DNA of 61,171 nt from Deltaproteobacteria bacterium (GTDB taxonomy: Bacteria; Myxococcota_A; Polyangia; Polyangiales; Houyiibacteriaceae). Location: positions 1-61,171 of the forward strand of contig JAFDAJ010000025.1 in the NCBI GenBank assembly GCA_019313915.1. Direction: 5' to 3'. The notes below the pieces were generated by a model, which worked only from the letters and a program-made list of their open reading frames with translations, was not told the DNA's origin and did no database searches. Positions 61,158 through 61,171 of this stretch are shown piece after piece (positions within the stretch are counted from its first letter, which is position 1; each line of letters opens with the position of its first letter). A program made the translations under genes and the position numbers.

Positions 61158-61171
61158 ATGACTCGTTTATC
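61158..61171 (+). CDS. Possible start of next gene (cut by window end)
   Basis: ATG at 61158 begins MTRL and is preceded by GGAA only three bases away. Four codons are visible, so nothing can be said about the product; the call rests on start codon and spacing after the TolC-type gene. Confidence 0.3.

Overview
The window is GC-rich, densely coded chromosomal DNA from a bacterium that I place in the Myxococcota (delta-proteobacterial lineage). This is inferred from the mix of genes: a complete alternative complex III operon joined to an aa3-type oxidase, a Ser/Thr kinase with a DUF4388-like tail, lipoproteins with Gly/Ser-rich linkers, a PilZ protein of the myxobacterial type, an alkylglycerone-phosphate (ether-lipid) synthase and a LolC-LolD-BamA-Skp-TolC envelope cluster. 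No plasmid, phage or intact insertion sequence is visible, so this is mostly core genome.

Layout. 1-4.4 kb: a partial membrane/discoidin gene, a beta-propeller lipoprotein, a small protein, and a two-gene regulator unit (sigma region 4-like protein plus MerR-like protein) behind a very AT-rich control region with three stacked palindromes. 4.6-8.2 kb: a peptide-type ABC importer core (permease, binding protein, permease) without ATPases. 8.2-9.6 kb: a PPC-domain protein and pgsA. 9.6-23.2 kb, minus strand: one long respiratory operon, actABCDEF, two cytochrome c lipoproteins, a 36-aa membrane peptide, coxB, coxA, coxC, ctaF, a second subunit III and a small CPSC membrane protein. It should carry electrons from quinol through alternative complex III to oxygen. 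23.6-36.7 kb: a Ser/Thr kinase, serA-hisZ-purA, ridA, xthA, an M48-like protein that lacks its zinc motif, an M1 aminopeptidase lipoprotein, an enoyl-CoA hydratase and meaB. 36.8-45.2 kb: tRNA-Val(CAC) with a clear promoter, an S1-domain protein with a long low-complexity arm, PilZ and macro-domain proteins, a 4Fe-4S membrane protein with an FAD oxidoreductase, a pseudokinase fused to a type IV pilin-like gene, and a secreted Gly-Asn repeat protein. 45.2-50.7 kb: ether-lipid synthase, two SDR enzymes, small membrane proteins and a TatT-like lipoprotein. 50.8-61.1 kb: prfB with its programmed +1 frameshift, lysS, lolC, lolD, bamA, skp and a TolC-family gene.

The most notable results come from reading across frames. 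An exact 11-bp tandem duplication breaks actC near its N-terminus. An exact 55-bp tandem duplication removes the stop codon of a pseudokinase gene and joins it in frame to the pilin gene it used to overlap. Both could be recent mutations, slippage alleles or assembly errors; reads across the junctions would decide. Several genes are easy to miss by simple ORF calling: the edge-truncated gene at 1-1686, the 36-aa peptide at 13995-14105, and the 24-codon first part of prfB.
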